DNA of 64,000 nt from Ptiloglossa arizonensis (lineage: Eukaryota; Arthropoda; Insecta; Hymenoptera; Colletidae). Shown here in pieces: positions 1 to 15,929 of the stretch. The translations under genes were made by a program, and so were the position numbers. Positions within the stretch are counted from its first letter, which is position 1. Every line of letters begins with the position of its first letter. The stretch spans positions 62,001 to 126,000 of the forward strand of contig NW_027478894.1 of assembly GCF_051014685.1 (NCBI RefSeq), read 5' to 3'. Under the pieces are notes generated by a model. It did not search any database. It was given only the letters and a program-made list of their open reading frames with translations, and had not been told where the DNA came from.

Positions 1-1068
1 ATACGTTATACGTTATACGTTATACGTTATACGTTATACGTTATACGTTATACGTTATACGTTATACGTTATACGTTATACGTTATACGTTATACGTTAT
101 ACGTTATACGTTATACGTTATACGTTATACGTTATACGTTATACGTTATACGTAATACGTTATACGTTATACGTTATACGTTATACGTTATACGTTATAC
201 GTTATACGTTATACGTTATACGTTATACGCTATACGTTACATGTTATACGTTATACATTATACGTTATACGTTATACGTTATACGTTATACGTCACAGGT
301 TATACGTTATATGTTATACGTTACACGTTATACGTTATACGTCATACGTTATACGTTATACGTTATACGTTATACGTTATACGTTATACGTTATACGTTA
401 TACGTTATACGTTATACGTTATACGTTATACGATATACGTTATACGTTATACGTTATACGTTATACGTTATACGTTATACGTTACATGTTATACGTTATA
501 CATTATACGTTATACGTTATACGTTATACGTTATACGTTATACGTTATACGTTATACGTTATACGTTATACGTTATACGTTATACGTTATACGTTATACG
601 TTATACGTTATACGTTATACGTTATACGTTATACGTTATACGTTATACGTTATACGTTATACGTTATACGTTATACGTTATACGTTATACGTTATACGTT
701 ATACGTTATACGTTATACGTTAAACGTTATACGTTATACTTTATACTTTATACGTTATACGTTATACGTTATACGTTATACGTTATACGTTATACGTTTT
801 ACGTTATACGTTATACGTTATACGTTATACGTTATATGTTATACGTTGTACGTTCTACGTTATACGTTATACGTTATACGTTATACGTTATACTTTATAC
901 GTTATACGTTATACGTTATACGTTATACGTTATACGTTATACGTTATACGTCATACGTTGTACGTTATACGTTATAAGTTGTACGTTATACGATATACGT
1001 TATACGTTATTCTTTATACGTTCTTCGTTACACGTTATACGTTATACGTTATACGTTATACGTTTTAC

Positions 1069-1145
1069 GTTGAATGTTACACTTTATACGTAGCATGTAA
1101 TGCCTCATACGTTTTACGTTATTCGTTATACGTTTTTCGTTACAA
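1069..1145 (+). repeat. 77-base composite block, type A (first copy)
   Basis: Eleven consecutive heptamers, most of them altered by substitution only. Diagnostic units are 1 (GTTGAAT), 3 (TTTATAC), 4 (GTAGCAT), 5 (GTAATGC), 6 (CTCATAC in type A), 7 (GTTTTAC), 8 (GTTATTC), 10 (GTTTTTC) and 11 (GTTACAA). Type A is preceded by GTTTTAC and, about 60 bases upstream, by a TTCTTCG-containing stretch. Starts: 1069, 7404, 11548, 17113, 26878, 27921, 29048, 30231, 57372 (degraded), 58840 (degraded) and 62627. In four copies (1069, 11548, 17113 and 26878) unit 2 is GTTACAC. The others I checked have GTTATAC, and those at 7404, 27921, 29048 and 30231 are also preceded by GTTGTAC. Confidence 0.9.
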
Positions 1146-1432
1146 GTTATACGTTATACGTTATACGTTATACGTTATACGTTATACGATATACGTTATA
1201 CGTTATACGTTATACGTTATACGTTATACGTTATACGTTATACGTTATACGTTATACGTTATACTTTATACGCTATAGGTGTTACGTTATACGTTATACG
1301 TTATACGTTATACGTTATACGTTATACGTTATACGTTATACGTTATACGTTATACGTTATACGTTATACGTTATACGTTATACGTTATACGTTATACGTT
1401 ATACGTTATACGTTATACGTTATACGTTATAC

Positions 1433-4400
1433 GTTAGACGTTATACGTTATACGTTATACGTTATACGTTATACGTTATACGTTATACGTTATACGTTAT
1501 ACGTTATACGTTATACGTTATACGTTATACGTTATACGTTATACGTTATACGTTATACGTTATACGTTACAAGTTATACGTTATACGTCATAGGTTATAC
1601 GTTGAATGTTATACTTTATACGTAGCATGTAATGCGTCATACGTTTTACGTTATTCGTTATACGTTTTTCGTTACAAGATATACGTTATACGTTATACGT
1701 TATACGTCATAGGTTATACGTAATACGTTATACGTTATACGTTATACATTATGCGTTATACGTTTTACGTTATTCGTTATACGTTATACGTTATACGATA
1801 TACGTTATACGTTATACGTTATACGTTATACGTTATACGTTATACGTTATACGTTATACGTTATACGTTATACGTTATACGTTATACGTTATACGTTATA
1901 CGTTATACGTTATACGTAATACGTTATACGTTATACGTTACAAGTTATACGTTATACGTCATAGGTTATACGTTGAATGTTACACTTTATACGTAGCATG
2001 TAATGCGTCATACGTTTTACGTTATTCGTTATACGTTTTTCGTTACAAGATATACGTTATACGTTATACGTTATACGTCATAGGTTATACGTAATACGTT
2101 ATACGTTATACGTTATACATTATGCGTTATACGTTTTACGTTATTCGTTATACGTTATACGTTATACGATATACGTTATACGTTATACGTTATACGTTAT
2201 ACGTTAGACGTTATACGTTATACGTTATACGTTATACGTTATACGTTATACGTTATACGTTATACGTTATACGTTATACGTTATACGTTATACGTTATAC
2301 GTTATACGTTATACGTTATACGTTATACGTTATACGTTATACGTTATACGTTATACGTAATACGTTATACGTTATACGTTATACGTTATACGTTATACGT
2401 TATACTTTATACGTTATACGTTATACGTTATACGTTATACGTTATACGTTATACGTTATACGTTATACGTTATACGTTATACGTTATACGTTATACGTTA
2501 TACGTTATAGGTTATACGTTATACGTTATACGTTATACGTTACAAGTTATATGTTATACGTCATAGGTTATACGTTGAATGTTATACTTTATACGTAGCA
2601 TGTAATGCGTCATACGTTTTACGTTATTCGTTATACGTTTTTCGTTACAAGTTATACGTTATACGTTATACGTTATACGTCATAGGTTAAACGTAATACG
2701 TTATACGTAATACGTTATACATTATGCGTTATACGTTTTACGTTATTCGTTATACGTTATACGTTATACGTTATACGATATACGTTATACGTTATACGTT
2801 ATACGTTATACGTTAGACGTTATACGTTATACGTTATACGTTATACGTTATACGTTATACGTTATACGTTAGACGTTATACGTTATACGTTATACGTTAT
2901 ACGTTATGCGTTATACGCTATACGTTATACGTTATACGTTATACGTTATACGTTATACGTTATACGTTATACGTTATACGTTTTACGTTATACGTTATAC
3001 GTTATACGTTATACGTTATACGTTATACGTTATACGTTATACGTTATACTTTATACGTTATAGTTGTTACGTTATACGTTATACGTCATAGGTTATACGT
3101 AATACGTTATACGTTATACGTTATACATTATGCGTTATACGTTTTACGTTATTCGTTATACGTTATACGTTATACGATATACGTTATACGTTATACGTTA
3201 TACGTTATACGTTAGACGTTATACGTTATACGTTATACGTTATACGTTATACGTTATACGCTATACGTTATACGTTATACGTTATACGTTATACGTTATA
3301 CGTTATACGTTATACGTTATACGTTTTACGTTATACGTTATACGTTATACGTTATACGTTATACGTTATACGTTATACGTTATACGTTATACGTTATACG
3401 TTATACGTTATACGTTATACGTTATACGTTATACGTTATACGATATACGTTATACGTTATACGTTATACGTAATACGTTATACGTTATACTTTATACGTT
3501 ATAGGTGTTACGTTTTACGTTATACGTTATACGTTATTCGTAATACGTTATACGTGATACGTTATACGTTGTACGTTATACGTTATACGTTATACGTTAT
3601 ACGCTATACATTATACGTTATACGTTATACATTACATGTTATACGTTATACGTTATACGTTATACGTCATAGGTTATACGTTATACGTTATACGTTATAC
3701 GTTATACGTTATACGTTATACGTTATACGTTATACGTTATATGTCATAGGTTATACGTTATACGTTATACGTTATGCGATATACGATATACGTTATACGT
3801 TATACGATATACGTTATACGTTATACGTTATACGCTATACATTATACGTTATACGTTATACGTTATACGTTATACGTTATACGTTATACGTTATACGTTA
3901 TACGTTATACGTTATACGTTATACGTTATACGTTATACGTTATACGTTATACGTTATACGTTATACGTTATACGTTATACGTTATACGTTATACGTTATA
4001 CGTAATACGTTATACGTTATACGTTATACGTTATACGTTATACGTTATACGTTATACGTTATACGTTATACGTTATACGTTATACGTTATACGTTATACG
4101 CTATACGTTACATGTTATACGTTATACATTATACGTTATACGTTATACGTTATACGTTATACGTCACAGGTTATACGTTATATGTTATACGTTACACGTT
4201 ATACGTTATACGTCATACGTTATACGTTATACGTTATACGTTATACGTTATACGTTATACGTTATACGTTATACGTTATACGTTATACGTTATACGTTAT
4301 ACGATATACGTTATACGTTATACGTTATACGTTATACGTTATACGTTATACGTTACATGTTATACGTTATACATTATACGTTATACGTTATACGTTATAC

Positions 4401-5108
4401 GTTATACGTTATACGTTATACGTTATACGTTATACGTTATACGTTATACGTTATACGTTATACGTTATACGTTATACGTTATACGTTATACGTTATACGT
4501 TATACGTTATACGTTATACGTTATACGTTATACGTTATACGTTATACGTTATACGTTATACGTTATACGTTATACGTTATACGTTATACGTTATACGTTA
4601 AACGTTATACGTTATACTTTATACGTTATACGTTATACTTTATACGTTATACGTTATACGTTATACGTTATACGTTATACGTTATACGTTATACGTTATA
4701 CGTTATACGTTATTCGTAATACGTTATACGTTATACGTTATACGTTATTCGTAATACGTTATACGTGATACGTTATACGTTGTACGTTATACGTTATACG
4801 TTATACGTTATACGTTATACGTTATACGTTATACGTAATACGTTATACGTTATACGTTATACGTTATACGTTATACGTTATACGTTATACGTTATACGTT
4901 ATACGTTATACGTTATACGTTATACGTTATACGCTATACGTTACATGTTATACGTTATACATTATACGTTATACGTTATACGTTATACGTTATACGTCAC
5001 AGGTTATACGTTATATGTTATACGTTACACGTTATACGTTATACGTCATACGTTATACGTTATACGTTATACGTTATACGTTATACGTTATACGTTATTC
5101 GTAATACG
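1433..5108 (+). repeat. Segmental duplication, copy 1 (partner 22,363-26,022)
   Basis: GTTAGAC at 1,433 aligns with 22,363, and the offset stays at 20,930 through 3,774, then falls to about 20,909-20,916 near 4,765-4,945. All steps are multiples of 7. Just before 1,433 the two sites differ (a GGTGTTACG-type variant near 1,278 against plain units). Just after 5,108 they differ again (GTGATAC here, GTTATAC there). Substitutions between copies are few, for example GTTACAC after the block at 1972 against GTTATAC after 22,902. Confidence 0.8.
1601..1677 (+). repeat. 77-base composite block, type B (first copy)
   Basis: Same as type A except that unit 6 is GTCATAC, and the block is preceded by GTCATAG and a GTTACAA-containing stretch. 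It is usually followed by GTCATAG, GTAATAC and then ATTATGC with GTTTTAC and GTTATTC. Starts: 1601, 1972, 2574, 7026, 12073 (first unit GCTGAAT), 12598, 17631, 18002, 18590, 22531, 22902, 23504, 29853, 35488, 37245, 38932, 39240, 41823, 47395, 52463 and 53618. The type-B block is the form found throughout 33-53 kb. Confidence 0.9.
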
Positions 5109-6409
5109 TTATACGTGATACGTTATACGTTGTACGTTATACGTTATACGTTATACGTTATACGCTATACATTATACGTTATACGTTATACATTACATGT
5201 TATACGTTATACGTTATACGTTATACGTCATAGGTTATACGTTATACGTTATACGTTATACGTTATACGTTATACGTTATACGTTATACGTTATACGTTA
5301 TATGTCATAGGTTATACGTTATACGTTATACGTTATGCGATATACGTTATACGTTATACGTTATACGATATACGTTATACGTTATACGTTATACGCTATA
5401 CATTATACGTTATACGTTATACGTTATACGTTATACGTTATACGTTATACGTTATACGTTATACGTTATACGTTATACGTTATACGTTATACGTTATACG
5501 TTATACGTTATACGTTATACGTTATACGTTATACGTTATACGTTATACGTTATACGTAATACGTTATACGTTATACGTTATACGTTATACGTTATACGTT
5601 ATACGTTATACGTTATACGTTATACGTTATACGTTATACGTTATACGTTATACGCTATACGTTACATGTTATACGTTATACATTATACGTTATACGTTAT
5701 ACGTTATACGTTATACGTCACAGGTTATACGTTATATGTTATACGTTACACGTTATACGTTATACGTCATACGTTATACGTTATACGTTATACGTTATAC
5801 GTTATACGTTATACGTTATACGTTATACGTTATACGTTATACGTTATACGTTATACGATATACGTTATACGTTATACGTTATACGTTATACGTTATACGT
5901 TATACGTTACATGTTATACGTTATACATTATACGTTATACGTTATACGTTATACGTTATACGTTATACGTTATACGTTATACGTTATACGTTATACGTTA
6001 TACGTTATACGTTATACGTTATACGTTATACGTTATACGTTATACGTTATACGTTATACGTTATACGTTATACGTTATACGTTATACGTTATACGTTATA
6101 CGTTATACGTTATACGTTATACGTTATACGTTATACGTTAAACGTTATACGTTATACTTTATACGTTATACGTTATACTTTATACGTTATACGTTATACG
6201 TTATACGTTATACGTTATACGTTATACGTTATACGTTATACGTTATACGTTATACGTTATACGTTATACGTTATACGTTATACGTTATACGTCATACGTT
6301 GTACGTTATACGTTATAAGTTGTACGTTATACGATATACGTTATACGTTATTCTTTATACGTTCTTCGTTACACGTTATACGTTATACGTTGTACGTTAT
6401 ACGTTATAC

Positions 6410-8350
6410 GTTATACGTTATACTTTATACGTTATAGGTGTTACGTTATGCGTTATACGTTATACGTTATACGTTATACGTTATACGTTTTACGTTATAC
6501 GTTATACGTCATACGTTATACGTTATACGTTATACGTTATACGTTATACGTTATACGTTATACGTTATACGTTAGACGTTATACGTTATACGTTATACGT
6601 TATACGTTATACGTTATACGTTATACGTTATACGTTATACGTTATACGTTATACGTTATACGTTATACGTTATACGTTATACGTTATACGTTATACGTTA
6701 TACGTTATACGTTATACGTTATACGTTATACGTTATACGTTATACGTAATACGTTATACGTTATACGTTATACGTTATACGTTATACGTTATACGTTATA
6801 CGTTATACGTTATACGTTATACGTTATACGTTATACGTTATACGTTATACGCTATACGTTACATGTTATACGTTATACATTATACGTTATACGTTATACG
6901 TTATACGTTATACGTTATACGTTATACGTTATACGTTATACGTTATACGTTATACGTTATACGTTATACGTAATACGTTATACGTTATACGTTATACGTT
7001 ATACGTTATACGTCATAGGTTATACGTTGAATGTTATACTTTATACGTAGCATGTAATGCGTCATACGTTTTACGTTATTCGTTATACGTTTTTCGTTAC
7101 AAGATATACGTTATACGTCATAGGTTATACGTAATACGTTATACGTTATACGTTATACATTATGCGTTATACGTTTTACGTTATTCGTTATACATTATGC
7201 GTTATACGTTATACGTTATACGTTATACGTTATACGTTATACGTTATACGTTTTACGTTATACGTTATACGTTATACGTTATACGTTATACGTTATACGT
7301 TATACGTTATAAGTTGTACGTTATACGATATACGTTATACGTTATTCTTTATACGTTCTTCGTTACACGTTATACGTTATACGTTGTACGTTATACGTTT
7401 TACGTTGAATGTTATACTTTATACGTAGCATGTAATGCCTCATACGTTTTACGTTATTCGTTATACGTTTTTCGTTACAAGTTATACGTTATACGTTATA
7501 CGTTATACGTTATACGTTATACGATATACGTTATACGTTATACGTTATACGTTATACGTTATACGTTATACGTTATACGTTATACGTTATACGTTATACT
7601 TTATACGTTATAGGTGTTACGTTATACGTTATACGTTATACGTTATACGTTATACGTTATACGTTATACGTTATACGTTATACGTTATACGTTATACGTT
7701 ATACGTTATACGTTATACGTTATACGTTATACGTTATACGTTATACGTTAGACGTTATACGTTATACGTTATACGTTATACGTTATACGTTATACGTTAT
7801 ACGTTATACGTTATACGTTATACGTTATACGTTATACGTTATACGTTATACGTTATACGTTATACGTTATACGTTATACGTTATACGTTATACGTTATAC
7901 GTTATACGTTATACGTTATACGTTATACGTAATACGTTATACGTTATACGTTATACGTTATACGTTATACGTTATACGTTATACGTTATACGTTATACGT
8001 TATACGTTATACGTTATACGTTATACGTTATACGCTATACGTTACATGTTATACGTTATACATTATACGTTATACGTTATACGTTATACGTTATACGTCA
8101 CAGGTTATACGTTATATGTTATACGTTACACGTTATACGTTATACGTCATACGTTATACGTTATACGTTATACGTTATACGTTATACGTTATACGTTATA
8201 CGTTATACGTTATACGTTATACGTTATACGTTATACGATATACGTTATACGTTATACGTTATACGTTATACGTTATACGTTATACGTTATACGTTACATG
8301 TTATACGTTATACATTATACGTTATACGTTATACGTTATACGTTATACGT
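6410..8350 (+). repeat. Segmental duplication, copy 1 (partner 29,237-31,190)
   Basis: A variant unit containing GGTGTTACG followed by a GCG-containing unit (6,431-6,455) starts a tract that recurs at offset 22,827 (6,448, 7,162, 7,197 and 7,404 pair with 29,275, 29,989, 30,024 and 30,231), then at 22,841 (8,046 and 8,298). The copies part at about 8,356, where this copy has GTCATAG and the partner GTCACAG. Edges are approximate. Confidence 0.75.
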
Positions 8351-10300
8351 TATACGTCATAGGTTATACGTTATACGTTATACGTTATACGTTATACGTT
8401 ATACGTCATACGTTATACGTTATACGTTATACGTTATACGTTATACGTTATACGTTATACGTTATACGTTATACGTTATACGTTATACGTTATACGTTAT
8501 ACGTTATACGTTATACGTTATACGTTATACGTTATACGTTATACGTTATACGTTAAACGTTATACGTTATACTTTATACGTTATACGTTATACGTTATAC
8601 GTTATACGTTATACGTTATACGTTATACGTTATACGTTATACATTATACGTTATATGTTATACGTTGTACGTTCTACGTTATACGTTATACGTTATACGT
8701 TATACGTTATACGTTATACGTTATACTTTATACGTTATACGTTATACGTTATACGTTATACGTTATACGTTATACGTTATACGTTATACGTTATACGTTA
8801 TACGTTATACGTTATACGTTATACGTTATACGTTATACGTTATACGATATACGTTATACGTTATACGTTGTACGTTATACGTTATAAGTTGTACGATATA
8901 CGATATACGTTATACGTTATTCTTTATACGTTATTCGTTACACGTTAAACGTTATACGTTATACGTTATACGTTATACGTTATACTTTATACGTTATACG
9001 TTATACGTTATACGTTATACGTTATACGTTATACGTTATACGTTATACGTTATACGTTATACGTTATACGTTATACGTTATACGTTATACGTTATACTTT
9101 ATACGTTATACGTTATACGTAATACGTTATACGTTATACGTTATACGTTATACATTATACGTTATACTTTATACGTTATACGTTATACGTTATACGTCAT
9201 ACGTTATACGTTATACGTTATACGTTATACGTTATACGTTATACGTTATACGTTATACGTTATACGTTATACGTTATACGTTATACGTTATACGTAATAC
9301 GTTATACGTTATACGTTATACGTTATACGTTATACGTTATACTTTATACGTTATACGTTATACGTTATACGTTATACGTTATACGTTATACGTTATACGT
9401 TATACGTTATACGTTATACGTTATACGTTATACGTTATACGTTATAGGTTATACGTTATACGTTATACGTTATACGTTACAAGTTATACGTTATACGTTA
9501 TACGTTATACGTTATACGTTATACGTTATACGTTATACGTTATACGTTATACGTTATACGTTATACGTTATACGTTATACGTTATACGTTATACGTTATA
9601 CGATATACGTTATACGTTATACGTTATACGTTATACGTTATACGTTATACGTTATACGTTATACGTTACATGTTATACGTTATACATTATACGTTATACG
9701 TTATACGTTATACGTTATACGTTATACGTTATACGTTATACGTTATACGTTATACGTTATACGTCATACGTTATACGTTATACGTTATACGTTATACGTT
9801 ATACGTTATACGTTATACGTTATACGTTATACGTTATACGTTATACGTTATACGTTATACGTTATACGTTATACGTTATACGTTATACGTTATACGTTAT
9901 ACGTTATACGTTATACGTTAAACGTTATACGTTATACTTTATACGTTATACGTTATACGTTATACGTTATACGTTATACGTTATACGTTATACATTATAC
10001 GTTATACATTATACGTTATATGTTATACGTTGTACGTTCTACGTTATACGTTATACGTTATACGTTATACGTTATACGTTATACGTTATACTTTATACGT
10101 TATACGTTATACGTTATACGTTATACGTTATACGTTATACGTTATACGTTATACGTTATACGTTATACGTTATACGTTATACGTTATACGTTATACGATA
10201 TACGTTATACGTTATACGTTGTACGTTATACGTTATAAGTTGTACGTTATACGATATACGTTATACGTTATTCTTTATACGTTCTTCGTTACACGTTAAA
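8290..10300 (+). repeat. Right-type island inside the left domain
   Basis: Around 8,356 the cassette carries GTCATAG, not GTCACAG. The following markers (GTTAAAC, ATTATAC then GTTATAT, GTTGTAC, GTTCTAC, then GTTATAA with GTTGTAC and a TTCTTCG-containing stretch) are in the order typical of 33-44 kb. The stretch from about 8,298 matches that from about 33,491 at a constant offset of 25,193 (8,665 pairs with 33,858). The marker order around 10,015-10,300 matches 36,279-36,750 and 38,036-38,320. It therefore looks like a piece of right-domain sequence in the left domain, or the source of that domain. Confidence 0.65.
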
Positions 10301-13300
10301 CGTTATACGTTATACGTTATACGTTATACGTTATACGTGATACGTTATACGTTATACGTTATACGTTATACGTTATACGTTATACGTTATACGTTATACG
10401 TTATACGTTATACGTTATACGTTATACGTTATACGTTATACGTTATACGTTATACGTTATATGTTATACGTTATACGTTATACGTTATACGTTATACGTT
10501 ATACGTTATACGTTATACGTTATACGTTATTCGTTATACGTTATACGTTATACGTTATACGTTATACGTTATACGTTATACGTTGTACGTTATACTTTAT
10601 ACGTTATACGTTATACGTTATACGTTATACGTTATACGTTATACGTTATACGTTATACGTTATACGTTATACGTTATACGTTATACGTTATACGTTATAC
10701 GTTATACGTTATACGTTATACGTTATACGTTATACGTTATACGTTATACGTTATACGTTATACGTTATACGTAATACGTTATACGTTATACGTTATACGT
10801 TATACGTTTTACGTTATACGTTATACGTTATACGTTATACGTTATACGCTATACGTTACATGTTATACGTTATACATTATACGTTATACGTTATACGTTA
10901 TACGTTATACGTTATACGTCACAGGTTATACGTTATATGTTATACGTTACACGTTATACGTTATACGTCATACGTTATACGTTATACGTTATACGTTATA
11001 CGTTATACGTTATACGTTATACGTTATACGTTATACGTTATACGTTATACGTTATACGATATACGTTATACGTTATACGTTATACGTTATACGTTATACG
11101 TTATACGTTACATGTTATACGTTATACATTATACGTTATACGTTATACGTTATACGTTATACGTTATACGTTATACGTTATACGTTATACGTTATACGTT
11201 ATACGTTATACGTTATACGTTATACGTTATACGTTATACGTTATACGTTATACGTTATACGTTATACGTTATACGTTATACGTTATACGTTATACGTTAT
11301 ACGTTATACGTTATACGTTATACGTTATACGTTATACGTTATACGTTATACGTTATACGTTATACGTTAAACGTTATACGTTATACTTTATACTTTATAC
11401 GTTGTACGTTATACGTTATACGTTATACGTCATACGTTGTACGTTATACGTTATAAGTTGTACGTTATACGATATACGTTATACGTTATTCTTTATTCGT
11501 TCTTCGTTACACGTTATACGTTATACGTTATACGTTATACGTTTTACGTTGAATGTTACACTTTATACGTAGCATGTAATGCCTCATACGTTTTACGTTA
11601 TTCGTTATACGTTTTTCGTTACAAGTTATACGTTATACGTTATACGTTATACGTTATACGTTATACGATATACGTTATACGTTATACGTTATACGTTATA
11701 CGTTATACGTTATACGTTATACGTTATACGTTATACTTTATACGTTATAGGTGTTACGTTATACGTTATACGTTATACGTTATACGTTATACGTTATACG
11801 TTATACGTTATACGTTATACGTTATACGTTATACGTTATACGTTATACGTTATACGTTATACGTTATACGTTATACGTTATACGTTATACGTTAGACGTT
11901 ATACGTTATACGTTATACGTTATACGTTATACGTTATACGTTATACGTTATACGTTATACGTTATACGTTATACGTTATACGTTATACGTTATACGTTAT
12001 ACGTTATACGTTATACGTTATACGTTATACGTTATACGTTACAAGTTATACGTTATACGTCATAGGTTATACGCTGAATGTTATACTTTATACGTAGCAT
12101 GTAATGCGTCATACGTTTTACGTTATTCGTTATACGTTTTTCGTTACAAGATATACGTTATACGTTATACGTTATACGTCATAGGTTATACGTAATACGT
12201 TATACGTTATACGTTATACATTATGCGTTATACGTTTTACGTTATTCGTTATACGTTATACGTTATACGATATACGTTATACGTTATACGTTATACGTTA
12301 TACGTTAGACGTTATACGTTATACGTTATACGTTATACGTTATACGTTATACGTTATACGTTATACGTTATACGTTATACGTTATACGTTATACGTTATA
12401 CGTTATACGTTATACGTTATACGTTATACGTTATACGTTATACGTTATACGTTATACGTTATACGTTATACGTTATACGTTATACGTTATACGTTATACG
12501 TTATACGTTATACGTTATACGTTATACGTTATAGGTTATACGTTATACGTTATACGTTATACGTTACAAGTTATATGTTATACGTCATAGGTTATACGTT
12601 GAATGTTATACTTTATACGTAGCATGTAATGCGTCATACGTTTTACGTTATTCGTTATACGTTTTTCGTTACAAGTTATACGTTATACGTTATACGTTAT
12701 ACGTCATAGGTTAAACGTAATACGTTATACGTAATACGTTATACATTATGCGTTATACGTTTTACGTTATTCGTTATACGTTATACGTTATACGTTATAC
12801 GATATACGTTATACGTTATACGTTATACGTTATACGTTAGACGTTATACGTTATACGTTATACGTTATACGTTATACGTTATACGTTATACGTTAGACGT
12901 TATACGTTATACGTTATACGTTATACGTTATGCGTTATACGCTATACGTTATACGTTATACGTTATACGTTATACGTTATACGTTATACGTTATACGTTA
13001 TACGTTTTACGTTATACGTTATACGTTATACGTTATACGTTATACGTTATACGTTATACGTTATACTTTATACGTTATAGTTGTTACGTTATACGTTATA
13101 CGTCATAGGTTATACGTAATACGTTATACGTTATACGTTATACATTATGCGTTATACGTTTTACGTTATTCGTTATACGTTATACGTTATACGATATACG
13201 TTATACGTTATACGTTATACGTTATACGTTAGACGTTATACGTTATACGTTATACGTTATACGTTATACGTTATACGCTATACGTTATACGTTATGCGTT

Positions 13301-15929
13301 ATACGTTATACGTTATACGTTATACGTTATACGTTATACGTTTTACGTTATACGTTATACGTTATACGTTATACGTTATACGTTATACGTTATACGTTAT
13401 ACCATATACGTTATACGTTATACGTTATACGTTATACGTTATACGTTATACGTTATACGTTATACGTTATACGTTATACGTTATACGTTATACGTTATAC
13501 GTTATACGTTATACGTTATACGTTATACGTTAGACGTTATACGTTATACGTTATACGTTATACGTTATACGTTATACGTTATACGTTTTACGTTATAGGT
13601 TATACGTTATACGTTATACGTTATACGTTATACGTTATACGTTATAAGTTGTACGTTATACGATATACGTTATACGTTATTCTTTATACGTTCTTCGTTA
13701 CACGTTATACGTTATACGTTGTACGTTATACGTTTTACGTTGAATGTTATACTTTATACGTAGCATGTAATGCGTCATACGTTTTACGTTATTCGTTATA
13801 CGTTTTTCGTTACAAGTTATACGTTATACGTTATACGTTATACGTTATACGATATACGTTATACGTTATACGTTATACGTAATACGTTATACGTTATACT
13901 TTATACGTTATAGGTGTTACGTTTTACGTTATACGTTATACGTTATTCGTAATACGTTATACGTGATACGTTATACGTTGTACGTTATACGTTATACGTT
14001 ATACGTTATACGCTATACATTATACGTTATACGTTATACATTACATGTTATACGTTATACGTTATACGTTATACGTCATAGGTTATACGTTATACGTTAT
14101 ACGTTATACGTTATACGTTATACGTTATACGTTATACGTTATACGTTATATGTCATAGGTTATACGTTATACGTTATACGTTATGCGATATACGTTATAC
14201 GTTATACGTTATACGATATACGTTATACGTTATACGTTATACGCTATACATTATACGTTATACGTTATACGTTATACGTGATACGTTATACGTTATACGT
14301 TATACGTTATACGTTATACGTTATATGTTATACGTTATACGTTATACGTTATACGTTATACGTTATACGTTATTCGTTATACGTTATACGTTATACGTTA
14401 TACGTTATACGTTATACGTTATACGTTGTACGTTATACTTTATACGTTATACGTTATACGTTATACGTTATACGTTATACGTTATACGTTATACGTTATA
14501 CGTTATACGTTATACGTTATACGTTATACGTTATACGTTATACGTTATACGTTATACGTTATACGTTATACGTTATACGTTATACGTTATACGTTATACG
14601 TAATACGTTATACGTTATACGTTATACGTTATACGTTATACGTTATACGTTATACGTTATACGTTATACGTTATACGTTATACGTTATACGCTATACGTT
14701 ACATGTTATACGTTATACATTATACGTTATACGTTATACGTTATACGTTATACGTCACAGGTTATACGTTATATGTTATACGTTACACGTTATACGTTAT
14801 ACGTCATACGTTATACGTTATACGTTATACGTTATACGTTATACGTTATACGTTATACGTTATACGTTATACGTTATACGTTATACGATATACGTTATAC
14901 GTTATACGTTATACGTTATACGTTATACGTTATACGTTACATGTTATACGTTATACATTATACGTTATACGTTATACGTTATACGTTATACGTTATACGT
15001 TATACGTTATACGTTATACGTTATACGTTATACGTTATACGTTATACGTTATACGTTATACGTTATACGTTATACGTTATACGTTATACGTTATACGTTA
15101 TACGTTATACGTTATACGTTATACGTTATACGTTATACGTTATACGTTATACGTTATACGTTATACGTTATACGTTATACGTTATACGTTATACGTTATA
15201 GGCTATACGTTATACGTTATACGTTATACGTTATACGTTATACGTTATACGTTATACGTTATACGTTATACGTTATACGTTATACGTTATACGTTATACG
15301 TTATACGTTAGACGTTATACGTTATACGTTATACGTTATACGTTATACGTTATACGTTATACGTTATACGTTATACGTTATACGTTATACGTTATACGTT
15401 ATACGTTATACGTTATACGTTATACGTTATACGTTATACGTTATACGTTATACGTTATACGTTATACGTTATACGTTATACGTTACATGTTATACGTTAT
15501 ACATTATACGTTATACGTTATACGTTATACGTTATACGTCACAGGTTATACGTTATATGTTATACGTTGTACGTTATACGTTATGCGTTATACGTTATAC
15601 GCTATACATTATACGTTATACGTTATACATTACATGTTATACGTTATACGTTATACGTTATACGTCATAGGTTATACGTTATACGTTATACGTTATACGT
15701 TATACGTTATACGTTATACGTTATACGTTATATGTCATAGGTTATACGTTATACGTTATACGTTATGCGATATACGTTATACGTTATACGTTATACGATA
15801 TACGTTATACGTTATACGTTATACGCTATACATTATACGTTATACGTTATACGTTATACGTTATACGTTATACGTTATACGTTATACGTTATACGTTATA
15901 CGTTATATGTTATACGTTATACGTTATAC
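10030..15929 (+). repeat. HOR copy between the first and third left-domain copies
   Basis: Markers equivalent to the left end occur at offsets of about 10.0-10.6 kb: 311 with 10,937, 1,069 with 11,548, 2,122 with 12,223, 2,906 with 12,930, 3,130 with 13,147, and 3,554 with 13,963. The two type-B blocks here (12073 and 12598) are 525 bases apart, against 371 and 602 for the three in the other copies, so one block with its surroundings has been lost. From 14,703 the order matches 20,205 onward at 5,502-5,572 bases. Confidence 0.65.
13739..13815 (+). repeat. 77-base block, A/B hybrid
   Basis: Upstream context is type A (TTCTTCG stretch, GTTGTAC, GTTTTAC), but unit 6 is GTCATAC as in type B. It is the only such combination among the 38 blocks. 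It could be a gene-conversion junction inside the block or one independent C-to-G change. Confidence 0.75.

Larger units (their letters stand above)
1..3860 (+). repeat. Higher-order repeat copy, partner of 16,054-19,900
   Basis: Variant units from GTAATAC at 152 to GATATAC near 3,778 recur in the same order about 16 kb downstream. The offset is 16,053 at positions 152, 241, 311 and 486, 16,044 at 1,069, 16,030 at 1,601-2,122, and 16,016 at 2,906-3,130. The drift reflects gain and loss of whole units, plus the two-base slips at 15,930 and 16,842 in the partner. It contains the 77-base blocks at 1069, 1601, 1972 and 2574. Confidence 0.8.

Noticed and set aside
1069..1145. The 77-base block as a mobile element or small gene with an ATG in GTAATGC
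   Set aside because: It is in exact 7-base phase with the array, has no terminal repeats or target duplication, and reads straight into satellite. It is best explained as substituted heptamers spread by array turnover.
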